DNA of 64,000 nucleotides from Solirubrobacteraceae bacterium (GTDB taxonomy: Bacteria; Actinomycetota; Thermoleophilia; Solirubrobacterales; Solirubrobacteraceae): contig JAJCYD010000052.1 of the NCBI GenBank assembly GCA_029263125.1, positions 1 through 64,000 on the forward strand, in the 5' to 3' direction. Shown here piece after piece: positions 42,092 through 50,077 of this stretch. The notes beneath the pieces are model-generated. The model did not search any database, was not told the DNA's origin, and worked only from the letters and a program-made list of their open reading frames with translations. A program made the translations under genes and the position numbers. Numbering within the stretch: position 1 is the first letter of the stretch; each line of letters begins with the position of its first letter.

Positions 42092-43513
42092 TCAGACCTT
42101 CGCGGCCTCAACGCGGATGCGCCGCCCGCGCACGCGCTCACCGTCGACCGCGGCGGTGATGCGCTCAGCGTCGTCGGCGGGGACCGACAGGAAGGCGAAG
42201 TGCTCGAGCACCTTGACGTTGCGCACGCACTCGCCGTCGACGGAGGCGGCGCTCGTGACGGCGTGGACGAGGTCTGAGACCTCGATGCCGGCGGCGTGCC
42301 CGCCGCTGACGATGAGCTTGGTGTAGGGCTCGTCGCCGTTGTGCTTGAGGTGGGGCTTGGTGTGGCGGCGGGGCTTCTCGGTGATCGTCGGCGGCGAGAC
42401 GTGCACGCCCGGCTGCCAGGTCGAGATCTTGATGCCGACGTGGCGCTCGATTGCCTCGAGCTCCTGCTCCTGCTTGGGCTCGACGAACGTGATCGCGCGG
42501 CCCGAGCGGCCGACGCGGCCGGTGCGCCCGATGCGGTGCACGTACACGTCGGGCGAGCGCGGGACGTCGTAGTTGACGACGTGCGTCACGGTCGAGATGT
42601 CCAGGCCGCGGGCGGCGACGTCGGTGGCCACGAGGATCGGCACGCGGCCGCCCTTGAAGCCGAGCATCACGCCGTCGCGCGAGCCCTGGGTCATGTCGCC
42701 GTGCAGCGCCTTGCAGTTGAAGCCCTTGTCCTTCATCTTCTTGTAGAGGCGGTCGGTGCCGATCTTCGTGCGCGCGAAGACGATCGCCTGGTCTGGCTTC
42801 TCGGCCGCCAGCACCTCGATGAGCTTCTCGGCCTTGTCGCCGGACTTCACGTCGACCTGGAACTGCTCGACGGAGTCGACGGTCAGCGTCGCGTTCTGCA
42901 CCTTGACGAGCACCGGGTCATAGAGATAGTTGTCGGCGAGCTTGCGGATCGGCGGCGGCATCGTGGCGCTGAACAGCGCCGTCTGGCGGCTGTTGGGCGT
43001 CAGGCGCAAGATCTTCTCGACGTCCTCCAAAAACCCGAGGTCGAGCATCTCGTCGGCCTCGTCGAGCACGACGAAGCGGCAGCTCTCAAGCGCCAGCGAG
43101 CGGCGGTTGATGAGGTCCAGCACGCGGCCGACCGTGCCGACGACGATGTGCCCGCCGGCCTTCAGCTGCGCCTGCTGGGTGCGGATCGGCGCGCCGCCGA
43201 AGACCGCGACGACGTCGGCGCCCCTGCGCTGGGCATACGCGCGGATCGCCTGGGTCACCTGGATGCACAGCTCGCGGGTCGGGGTGAGGACGAGTGCCTG
43301 CACGTCGGGCTCGGACGGGTCGACGTACTCGATGATCGGCAGGCCGAAGGCCGCGGTCTTGCCCGAGCCCGTCTGGGCCTGGCCGATGATGTCGCGACCC
43401 TCGAGCATGGGAGGGATCGCCTGCTCCTGGATCGGGCTGGGCTGTTCGTATCCGACGTCCTGGAGGGCTTGGAGGGTGCTGTCTGAAAGGCCGAGGTCGG
43501 CAAAAGCTGTCAT
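42092..43513 (-). CDS. DEAD-box RNA helicase (DeaD/CsdA-like)
   Basis: A 473-residue ATP-dependent RNA helicase. Motifs in order: Q motif YEQPSPIQEQAIP, I AQTGSGKTAAF, Ia PTRELCIQ, II VLDEADEML, III FSATMPP, V VATDVAARGLD, and VI HRIGRTGRVGRSG. The C-terminus (about 395-470) is a DbpA-type RNA-binding domain (KLIVSGGHAAGIEVSDLVHA, RGRRIRVEAAKV). It likely helps ribosome assembly or RNA decay in the cold. ATG 43513 lies 9 nt after TAAGCT. Confidence 0.93.
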   Translation of the reverse strand: MTAFADLGLSDSTLQALQDVGYEQPSPIQEQAIPPMLEGRDIIGQAQTGSGKTAAFGLPIIEYVDPSEPDVQALVLTPTRELCIQVTQAIRAYAQRRGADVVAVFGGAPIRTQQAQLKAGGHIVVGTVGRVLDLINRRSLALESCRFVVLDEADEMLDLGFLEDVEKILRLTPNSRQTALFSATMPPPIRKLADNYLYDPVLVKVQNATLTVDSVEQFQVDVKSGDKAEKLIEVLAAEKPDQAIVFARTKIGTDRLYKKMKDKGFNCKALHGDMTQGSRDGVMLGFKGGRVPILVATDVAARGLDISTVTHVVNYDVPRSPDVYVHRIGRTGRVGRSGRAITFVEPKQEQELEAIERHVGIKISTWQPGVHVSPPTITEKPRRHTKPHLKHNGDEPYTKLIVSGGHAAGIEVSDLVHAVTSAASVDGECVRNVKVLEHFAFLSVPADDAERITAAVDGERVRGRRIRVEAAKV

Positions 43514-43522
43514 GTGCCCACC

Positions 43523-43528
43523 AGCTTA
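43523..43528 (-). promoter_or_regulatory. -10 hexamer TAAGCT of the DEAD-box helicase gene
   Basis: TAAGCT lies 9 nt before ATG 43513. Confidence 0.42.
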
Positions 43529-43555
43529 GGAGGTCGCCCGCTCACTGCGGGGATT

Positions 43556-44953
43556 TCAGTCGCGCGTGCTCGCCTGGCGCACGGATGCGGCCTGGGACTC
43601 GTCGGCGCGCAGTTCGGCCAGGCGCTGGCGGGCCATCCGGATGCGCCGATCGACATGCGTGGCAGCGATCTGGCGCGACTCCCGCTCGCAGTCCCAGAGG
43701 CATTCGACGGCCAGGTCGCCCGCGAACGTCGGGTCGGCGGCCGACAGCGCTTGGACGACGTAGCGCCGCCCGTAGGAGTACGGAATCACCTCATACGCGC
43801 GCGACAGCTCCTCGAAGGGCCCGTGCACCGCGCACCGTCCCAGCGCCTCGGCGAGCGAGCAGACGACGAAGACGTCGGCATCAAGGCCGCGATCGAGCTC
43901 GCGGGCCAGCGCGTCGCGAGCGGGCCTCAGATCCTCCTCCTCGGCCCAGGCGGCGAGCAGCCCGGCCGCCTTGCGCCGCCGCGCCCAGTCCTGCTCGCCC
44001 AGCCAGTCGTGAGCCAGCGCGCGCGTCTGCGACAGCGGCATGGCCTCCAGTGCCAGTGCGATGGCGCCCTGAAGCTTGCCGCGCTGCGCGTGGTGGGTGT
44101 TCTCCTCGGCGATCGTCAGCACCTCGCGACGGCCCTGGTGGCCGAGGGCGAGGATCGCGGCGCGGCGCATCGGCAGATCCGGCGCGTTCGCGGCGGCCAC
44201 GAGCAACTCGATGTCGTATGGCGTCGTTCGCGTGGCGAGCTCCTCGGCGATCTGCGCCCAGCGCGACGCTTCGGTGATCGCCAGCAGCTCGACGGTGTAC
44301 ATCTCGTGCGGCTTGACCTGGCGCTCGCGCGGGCGCCATGCCCGGCTGACGGGCGCGACATGGCTGTGGTCCATCGCCAGCGCCTTCGCGATCGCCTCGT
44401 TCTCCACCGACCACAGCGTCCACGGACGCTCGCGCGGATCGATGCCCGACAGCGCCTCGGCGAGGTCGCCGGGCGTCGCGAAGCGCGCCAGCAGGACGCG
44501 GTCGAGATCGGCGACGACCTCCGGCCACGGAGGCCCGACGCTGACCGCCTCGCCATCGCCGACCAGGCAGGCGATCGCGCGCGCCCAGTGCGCGCCGTAG
44601 GCCACGTACTCGCACAGCACGCGCCGCGCCTCGTCGTGGCCACGGATCGCCATCCGGCCCAGCACGGCGATGATGTCGTGCGCGGTCTCGCGGTCCTCCT
44701 GGCCGCCGGACCGCAGCCACGCCTCCAGCGGAGCGAGGTCCAGCCCGATCTCCAGCGCCAGCGTCGCGTGGTAGTCGTCGCGGTCATCGAGCTGGCGATC
44801 CCAGCGCGGGTCGTTGAAGACGCAATGCACCAGCAGCGCATGCGCCACGGCGCGATCGGCATCCAGTGCCCACAGGTATCCGGATCCCAGGCCGCGCTGC
44901 AGCATGCCCAGCGGATCGGCGGGGTCGGCGAGCGTCGGCGGGGTCGTCGGCAC
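43556..44953 (-). CDS. HEAT-like repeat protein, function unknown
   Basis: A 465-residue soluble, helix-rich protein. Short helical repeats such as APDLPMRRAAILALGHQGRR, RRKAAGLLAAWAEEEDLRPA and FVVCSLAEALGRCAVHG have the spacing and Ala/Leu pattern of HEAT or ARM repeats. No catalytic motif is seen. Such proteins are usually scaffolds. GTG 44953 is the only reasonable start; no -10 hexamer lies at leaderless distance. It ends 43 bp before the DEAD-box gene start. Confidence 0.65.
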   Translation of the reverse strand: MPTTPPTLADPADPLGMLQRGLGSGYLWALDADRAVAHALLVHCVFNDPRWDRQLDDRDDYHATLALEIGLDLAPLEAWLRSGGQEDRETAHDIIAVLGRMAIRGHDEARRVLCEYVAYGAHWARAIACLVGDGEAVSVGPPWPEVVADLDRVLLARFATPGDLAEALSGIDPRERPWTLWSVENEAIAKALAMDHSHVAPVSRAWRPRERQVKPHEMYTVELLAITEASRWAQIAEELATRTTPYDIELLVAAANAPDLPMRRAAILALGHQGRREVLTIAEENTHHAQRGKLQGAIALALEAMPLSQTRALAHDWLGEQDWARRRKAAGLLAAWAEEEDLRPARDALARELDRGLDADVFVVCSLAEALGRCAVHGPFEELSRAYEVIPYSYGRRYVVQALSAADPTFAGDLAVECLWDCERESRQIAATHVDRRIRMARQRLAELRADESQAASVRQASTRD

Positions 44954-45012
44954 ACACGCGATCGTGGCACGGACTCAAGCCCGGTGGCGCTGGAGCGGAA
45001 AGACGTCGTGGC

Positions 45013-45457
45013 ATGGAACGCGCGACGATCCCATCGTCCCGCGTCGATGCGGCCGTCCTGCGCGCCGCGCTGGACGCCCGTCGTCTCCATCGATGCCGAC
45101 GGCCGGATCCTGGAGTTCAACCCCGCTGCTCAACGGATGTTCGGCTATGAGCGCGAGGCGGCGATCGGCGCGGAGATGGCCGACCTGATCATCCCGCCGG
45201 CGCTGCGCGATGCCCATCGCGCCGGACTGCGCCGGCTTCGGGAGGGCGGCGAGAACCGCGTCCTGCACCATCGCATCGAGCTCGAAGCCCAGCGCGCCGA
45301 CGGCTCGACCTTCCCAATCGAGCTTGCGATCACGCGCATCCCCGGAGCCCAGGCGGCTTATACCGGGTTCGTGTACGACATCACGACCACAAGCTCGTCG
45401 AGCGCGCGCGCCGAGCGAGCCGAGCGCCAGGCCCTCGTGGTGGCCCTGGCGCGGTGA
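45013..45457 (+). pseudogene. PAS-domain protein broken by a one-base frameshift
   Basis: From ATG 45013 the frame reads MERATIPSSRVDAAVLRAAL-DA, then the PAS domain goes on in the next frame as VVSIDADGRILEFNPAAQRM, FGYEREAAIGAEMADLIIPP and HRAGLRRLREG, ending VYDIT at about residue 130. The change falls at the CCC run 45077-45079; removing one C restores ALDAVVSIDADGR, the normal PAS entry. The protein also ends soon after the PAS domain without an output domain. It is either a recent pseudogene, a sequencing slip, or a short PAS sensor. Confidence 0.65.
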
Positions 45458-45547
45458 TCGCCCCGGCGCCCGCGGGCCGACGCATGACCGGCCGTCTGCG
45501 CGGCGAGCCACCCGTGCACAAGTGACGGCTGGACACCGCTCGTTTCT

Positions 45548-45592
45548 CGATCCGGCGGTTATGCATCACCTGGATGCACAACCGCCGGATCG
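45548..45592. repeat. 20-bp palindromic element with a partial third copy nearby
   Basis: Two 20-bp arms (CGATCCGGCGGTTATGCATC and its complement with one mismatch) flank a 5-base loop ACCTG. A third partial copy with AGTTGTGCATC lies at 45617-45627 in direct orientation. The element fills the gap between the broken PAS gene and the S4 gene. It could be a REP-like extragenic palindrome, a terminator, or a dyad operator. Confidence 0.6.
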
Positions 45593-45681
45593 GCTGCGGG
45601 CGCCGGTCGAGGCGGCAGTTGTGCATCAGGGTCCGGCGGCGACCATGACCGCTGCGCGAAGAACACCGCGATGATGTGGCG

Positions 45682-46086
45682 ATGGCCGACGCACCGCAGC
45701 GCCTGCGGATCGACAAATGGCTGTGGGCCGCGCGCTTCATGAAGACGCGCTCGCTGGCGTCAGAGGCCGTCAAGGGCGGACGCGTGCACGTCAACGCCCA
45801 GCGCGCGAAGCCCAGCACGCAGATCGGCGCGGGCGATCACCTGCAGATCACGATCGGGCAAACACGACGGACCGTCGTCGTCCTCGGCATCTGCGAGCAC
45901 CGCAGGCCGGCGAAGGAGGCGCAGATGCTCTATGAGGAGACTGCCGACAGCCAGGCCGAGCGCGAGCTTGCGGCCGCGCAGCGGCGGCTTGCCCAGGCGC
46001 CGGGCGCCGAGCTCGGCGGCCGGCCAACCAAGCGCGACCGGCGCCGCTTCGAGCAGACGCCCGGAGCGCGCCGCGGGCGCCGGTAG
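45682..46086 (+). CDS. S4-domain RNA-binding protein (HslR-like)
   Basis: A protein of about 134 residues. The S4 domain sits at the N-terminus: QRLRIDKWLWAARFMKTRSL, ASEAVKGGRVHVNAQRAKPS, GAGDHLQITIG. The tail is basic and disordered. HslR/Hsp15 relatives bind stalled 50S ribosomes with tRNA-nascent chain. ATG 45682 is used; GTG 45676 in frame would add two residues. It ends 18 bp before hrpA. Confidence 0.85.
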   Translation: MADAPQRLRIDKWLWAARFMKTRSLASEAVKGGRVHVNAQRAKPSTQIGAGDHLQITIGQTRRTVVVLGICEHRRPAKEAQMLYEETADSQAERELAAAQRRLAQAPGAELGGRPTKRDRRRFEQTPGARRGRR

Positions 46087-46091
46087 CCGCC

Positions 46092-46097
46092 TATCCT
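46092..46097 (+). promoter_or_regulatory. -10 hexamer TATCCT of hrpA
   Basis: TATCCT lies 7 nt before ATG 46105 and directly follows the S4 gene stop, so hrpA has its own leaderless promoter. Confidence 0.5.
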
Positions 46098-46104
46098 CGA
46101 ACGC

Positions 46105-49100
46105 ATGGAGGCGACCTCGTCCGAGCAAGCCACGCTCGACGAGCTTCGCGAGCGCCTGACACACCTGACGCTTCGTGACGAGCATCGCCTGCGCCGGCGG
46201 CTGGACCGCGTGCGGCGCGGACACCACGACGCCGAGCGCTTCGAAGCCGAGATTGCGGGCTGCGAGGCGACGGTCGCGCGGCGACGTGCTGGGGTGCCGG
46301 CCGTCAGCTACCCGCCGCAGCTTCCGGTCTCCGGGCGCCGCGAGGATCTGCTGGCCGCCATCGCTCACAACCAGGTTGTGATCGTCGCCGGGGAGACGGG
46401 GTCGGGCAAGACGACGCAGCTGCCCAAGATGTGCCTGGAGCTCGGTCGCGGGGTCCGCGGCGCGATCGCGCACACGCAGCCGCGGCGCCTGGCCGCACGC
46501 ACGGTCGCCGAGCGGATCGCCGACGAGCTGGGCGTGCCGCTCGGCGATGCGGTCGGCTACGCGGTGCGCTTCTCGAACATCTCCAAGCGCGACACGCTCA
46601 TCCGGCTGGTCACCGACGGCCTGCTGCTCGCCGAGATCCAGCACGACAGGCTGCTGCGCCGCTACGACACGATCATCGTCGACGAGGCGCACGAGCGCAG
46701 CCTGAACATCGACTTCCTGCTGGGCTACCTGCACCGGCTGCTGCCCCAGCGCCCGGACCTCAAGCTCGTCATCACGTCGGCGACGATCGACCCCGGCCGC
46801 TTCAGCGGCCACTTCGGCGACGCGCCTGTCGTGGAGGTCTCGGGGCGCACCCACCCCGTCGAGGTCCGCTACAGGCCGCTGGCGGTCGAACCCGAGGCCG
46901 GCGACGACGATGACGAGGCGGGACCAGCCGGCCCCGACCGCGATCCGATCGATGCGATCGGCGACGCCGTCGAGGAACTGCTGCGCGACGGGCCCGGCGA
47001 CGTGCTCGTCTTCCTCTCCGGCGAGCGCGAGATCCGCGACACCGCCGAGGCGCTCACCGGGCGCCTGCCCTCGCGGATCGAGGTGCTGGCGCTCTACGCG
47101 CGTCTGTCCCCGCAGGAGCAGCAGCGCGTCTTCAAGCCCCACGACGCCCGCCGCGTCGTGCTCGCGACGAACGTCGCCGAGACGTCGCTGACCGTGCCCG
47201 GCATCGGCTCCGTCGTCGATCAGGGCACGGCGCGAATCAGCCGCTACAGCTCACGGCTGAAGGTGCAGCGACTGCCGATCGAAGCGGTCTCCCGGGCGTC
47301 CGCGGACCAGCGCAAGGGCCGCTGTGGCCGGCAGTCCGACGGCATCTGCGTGCGCCTGTACTCCGAGGACGACTTCCAAGCGCGGCCCGCGTTCACCGAC
47401 CCCGAGATCCTGCGCACGAGCCTCGCGTCGGTGATCTTGCAGATGGAGGCCCTCGGCCTCGGCGATGTCGAGGACTTCCCGTTCCTCGACCCGCCCGACC
47501 GCCGCCAGATCCGCGACGGGATCGCGCTGCTGCACGAGCTCGGCGCGCTGGATCCGAGCGCGGCCGACCGCGCCAGGCGCCTGACGCCACTCGGTCGTCG
47601 GCTGGCGCAGCTGCCGGTCGATCCGCGCCTGGGGCGGATGGTGCTCGAAGCCGATCGTCTCGGCTGCGCCGACGAGGTCGTCGTGATCGCCGCGGCGCTG
47701 TCGATCCAGGATCCGCGCGTCCGGCCGCTGCAGGAGCGCGCCGCCGCCGACCAGCAGCACGCGCGATTTGCGGACGAGACCTCGGACTTCCTCGCCTACC
47801 TGAACCTCTGGCGCTATCTGCGCGAGCAGCAGCGTGAGCTGTCGGGCAACCAGTTTCGCAAGCGCTGCCGTGCCGAGTTCCTGCACTATCTGCGGGTGCG
47901 CGAATGGCAGGACCTCGCCGGCCAGCTGCGCCAGGCGGCACGCGGCGTCGGGGTCACGATCAACCAGGAGCCCAGCGAGCCGCAGCTCGTCCACGTCGCG
48001 CTGCTGTCGGGGCTGCTGTCGCACATCGGCCTGCGCGACGAGCGCCGTCGCGGCGAGTACGCGGGCGCCCGCGGAGCCCGCTTCGCGATCTCGCCCGGCT
48101 CGGTCCTGGTGCGCAGGCAGCCGACCTGGGTCATGGTCGCCGAGCTCATGGAGACCTCGCGGCTGTGGGGGCGCACGGCCGCGCAGATCCAGCCGTCGTG
48201 GATCGAGCCGCTCGCCGAGCACCTGCTCAGGCGCACCTACGAGGCGCCGCACTGGGAGCGCAAGCGCGGGTCGGTCGTCGCGACCGAGCGCGCGACGCTC
48301 TTCGGCCTGCCCGTCGTCCCCGGTCGCAAGATCGCCTACGGCGCGATCGATCCGCAGCTGTCTCGCGAGCTGTTCATCCGCAACGCGCTCGTCGAGGGCG
48401 ATTGGCATACACGACACGAGTTCGTCGCGGCCAACGCCTGCGTGATCGAGGAGCTCGAAGAGCTCGAGCACCGTGCCCGGCGGCGCGACATCCTCGCCGG
48501 CGACGAGGCGATCTTCGGCTTCTACGACGAGCGGATTGCAGCCGACGTGGTCTCCGTCGCGCACTTCGACCAGTGGTGGAAGCGCGCGCGGCGCTCGCAG
48601 CCCGACCTGCTGAGCTTTCCTCGCGACCTGCTCGTCAGCGCCGACGCGACCGAGCTGCTGGACGGGCGCGCGCTCCCGGACGCCTGGCGCCAGGGCGATC
48701 TGACGCTCGCGCTGAGCTACCGCTTCGAACCGGGATCCGAGCACGACGGCGTGACCGTCCACGTGCCGCTCGGCGTGCTGGCGGCACTGCGCGCCAACGG
48801 CTTTGACTGGCTGGTGCCGGGCCTGCGCCACGAGCTGGTCGTCGCGCTCGTCCGCTCGCTGCCCAAGGACCTGCGCCGACCGCTCGTGCCGATCCCGGAG
48901 CTCGCGGCGCAGGTCGTGACGGACCTGCGTCCGCGCAAGGGACGCCTCGTCGACGCGGTCGCGCGCGAGCTCGAGCGCCATCGCGGCGTGCGCGTGGACC
49001 CGGGCGCGTTCGATCTCGCGCGGCTGCCGGCGCACCTGCGGATGAGCTTCAGCGTCGAGGACGACGATGGCCACGTGCTGGCGCGCGGCGAGGATCTCGA

Positions 49101-50067
49101 CGCGCTGCGCGCCGCCGTCAGGCCCCGGCTGCGCGCCGAGCTGGCCGCGGCGACCGCGCAGATCGACCGCACCGGCATGTGCGACTGGGACATCGGCGAG
49201 CTGCCGCGGACGCTCACGCTGCCGGCGGGCGGCGCCTCGGCGTACCCCGCCCTCGTCGACGAGGGCGAGAGCGTGGGCGTGCGAGCGCTGGAGACCCGCG
49301 AGGCGCAGCGTGCGGCGATGCACGCGGGAACGCGCAGGCTGCTCGCGCTGACCGTCGCCTCGCCGGTGCGCGCGGTGCGGCGGGGACTCGACGCGGCGGC
49401 GACGCTGACGCTCGCGGCGTCGCCGCACGGCGGGGCCGGCGCGCTGTTCGACGACGCGGTCGTCGCCGCGCTCGACGAGTCGATCGCGGCGGCCGACGGA
49501 CCCGCCTGGGACGAGGCGGGGTGGATCGCGCTGCGCGACCTCGTCGCCTCCGAGCTGACCGCCGCGACCGCTCGCATCGTCGCCCAGGCCATCGCGATCC
49601 TGGACGCCGCGCGTGACGTGCGAGCCGCGCTCGACGACCTGCCGTCGGACGAGGCGCTGAGGGCCGCGCGGCTTGACGTCGCGGGACAGATCGGCGGGCT
49701 CGTCTATCCGGGCTTCCTGGCGGCGACAGGCGCCGCGCGGCTGGACGACGTCGCCCGCTACCTGCATGGCGCCACGCGGCGGCTGCGTCGCCTTCCCGAC
49801 GCACCGGCGGCCGATCGCGACAAGATGCGCGTGCTGCACGAGCTCGAAGCCGAGCTGGGACGCTGCCGGGAGGCGTCGGGAGCGGGCCGGCCCGAGCTGC
49901 TCGAGATCGGATGGATGCTTCAGGAGCTGCGAATCTCGAACTTCGCACAGGGACTGGGCGTGCGGGGTCAGATCTCCGCAAAGCGGGTACGCCGCGCTCT
50001 TGACGCGTGCGGCGCGGGCTCCTCGACGCGACATGGGGCATCGGCTGGCACCGATGGGAGAGGATGA
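46105..50067 (+). CDS. hrpA: ATP-dependent RNA helicase HrpA
   Basis: A 1320-residue DEAH-box helicase. Motif I GETGSGKTTQLPK (about 98-110), Ia TQPRRLAART, II VDEAHERSLN (DEAH), III TSATIDPGRF, V TNVAETSLTVPGI and VI QRKGRCGRQSDG are all intact. An HA2 domain and OB-like fold follow, then the DUF3418 C-terminal region characteristic of HrpA (VAFEPGSEHDGVTVHVPL-like FEPGSEHDGVTVHVPLGVLA). The length fits the family. HrpA resolves collided or stalled ribosomes and processes mRNA. It has a small acidic insert between the helicase lobes (GDDDDEAGPA). Confidence 0.95.
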   Translation: MEATSSEQATLDELRERLTHLTLRDEHRLRRRLDRVRRGHHDAERFEAEIAGCEATVARRRAGVPAVSYPPQLPVSGRREDLLAAIAHNQVVIVAGETGSGKTTQLPKMCLELGRGVRGAIAHTQPRRLAARTVAERIADELGVPLGDAVGYAVRFSNISKRDTLIRLVTDGLLLAEIQHDRLLRRYDTIIVDEAHERSLNIDFLLGYLHRLLPQRPDLKLVITSATIDPGRFSGHFGDAPVVEVSGRTHPVEVRYRPLAVEPEAGDDDDEAGPAGPDRDPIDAIGDAVEELLRDGPGDVLVFLSGEREIRDTAEALTGRLPSRIEVLALYARLSPQEQQRVFKPHDARRVVLATNVAETSLTVPGIGSVVDQGTARISRYSSRLKVQRLPIEAVSRASADQRKGRCGRQSDGICVRLYSEDDFQARPAFTDPEILRTSLASVILQMEALGLGDVEDFPFLDPPDRRQIRDGIALLHELGALDPSAADRARRLTPLGRRLAQLPVDPRLGRMVLEADRLGCADEVVVIAAALSIQDPRVRPLQERAAADQQHARFADETSDFLAYLNLWRYLREQQRELSGNQFRKRCRAEFLHYLRVREWQDLAGQLRQAARGVGVTINQEPSEPQLVHVALLSGLLSHIGLRDERRRGEYAGARGARFAISPGSVLVRRQPTWVMVAELMETSRLWGRTAAQIQPSWIEPLAEHLLRRTYEAPHWERKRGSVVATERATLFGLPVVPGRKIAYGAIDPQLSRELFIRNALVEGDWHTRHEFVAANACVIEELEELEHRARRRDILAGDEAIFGFYDERIAADVVSVAHFDQWWKRARRSQPDLLSFPRDLLVSADATELLDGRALPDAWRQGDLTLALSYRFEPGSEHDGVTVHVPLGVLAALRANGFDWLVPGLRHELVVALVRSLPKDLRRPLVPIPELAAQVVTDLRPRKGRLVDAVARELERHRGVRVDPGAFDLARLPAHLRMSFSVEDDDGHVLARGEDLDALRAAVRPRLRAELAAATAQIDRTGMCDWDIGELPRTLTLPAGGASAYPALVDEGESVGVRALETREAQRAAMHAGTRRLLALTVASPVRAVRRGLDAAATLTLAASPHGGAGALFDDAVVAALDESIAAADGPAWDEAGWIALRDLVASELTAATARIVAQAIAILDAARDVRAALDDLPSDEALRAARLDVAGQIGGLVYPGFLAATGAARLDDVARYLHGATRRLRRLPDAPAADRDKMRVLHELEAELGRCREASGAGRPELLEIGWMLQELRISNFAQGLGVRGQISAKRVRRALDACGAGSSTRHGASAGTDGRG

Positions 50068-50077
50068 GGGCAAGCCG

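Noticed and set aside
43514-45012. A long frame leading into the PAS domain
   Set aside because: It is antisense to the HEAT-like gene; the PAS protein begins at 45013 in the other frame.
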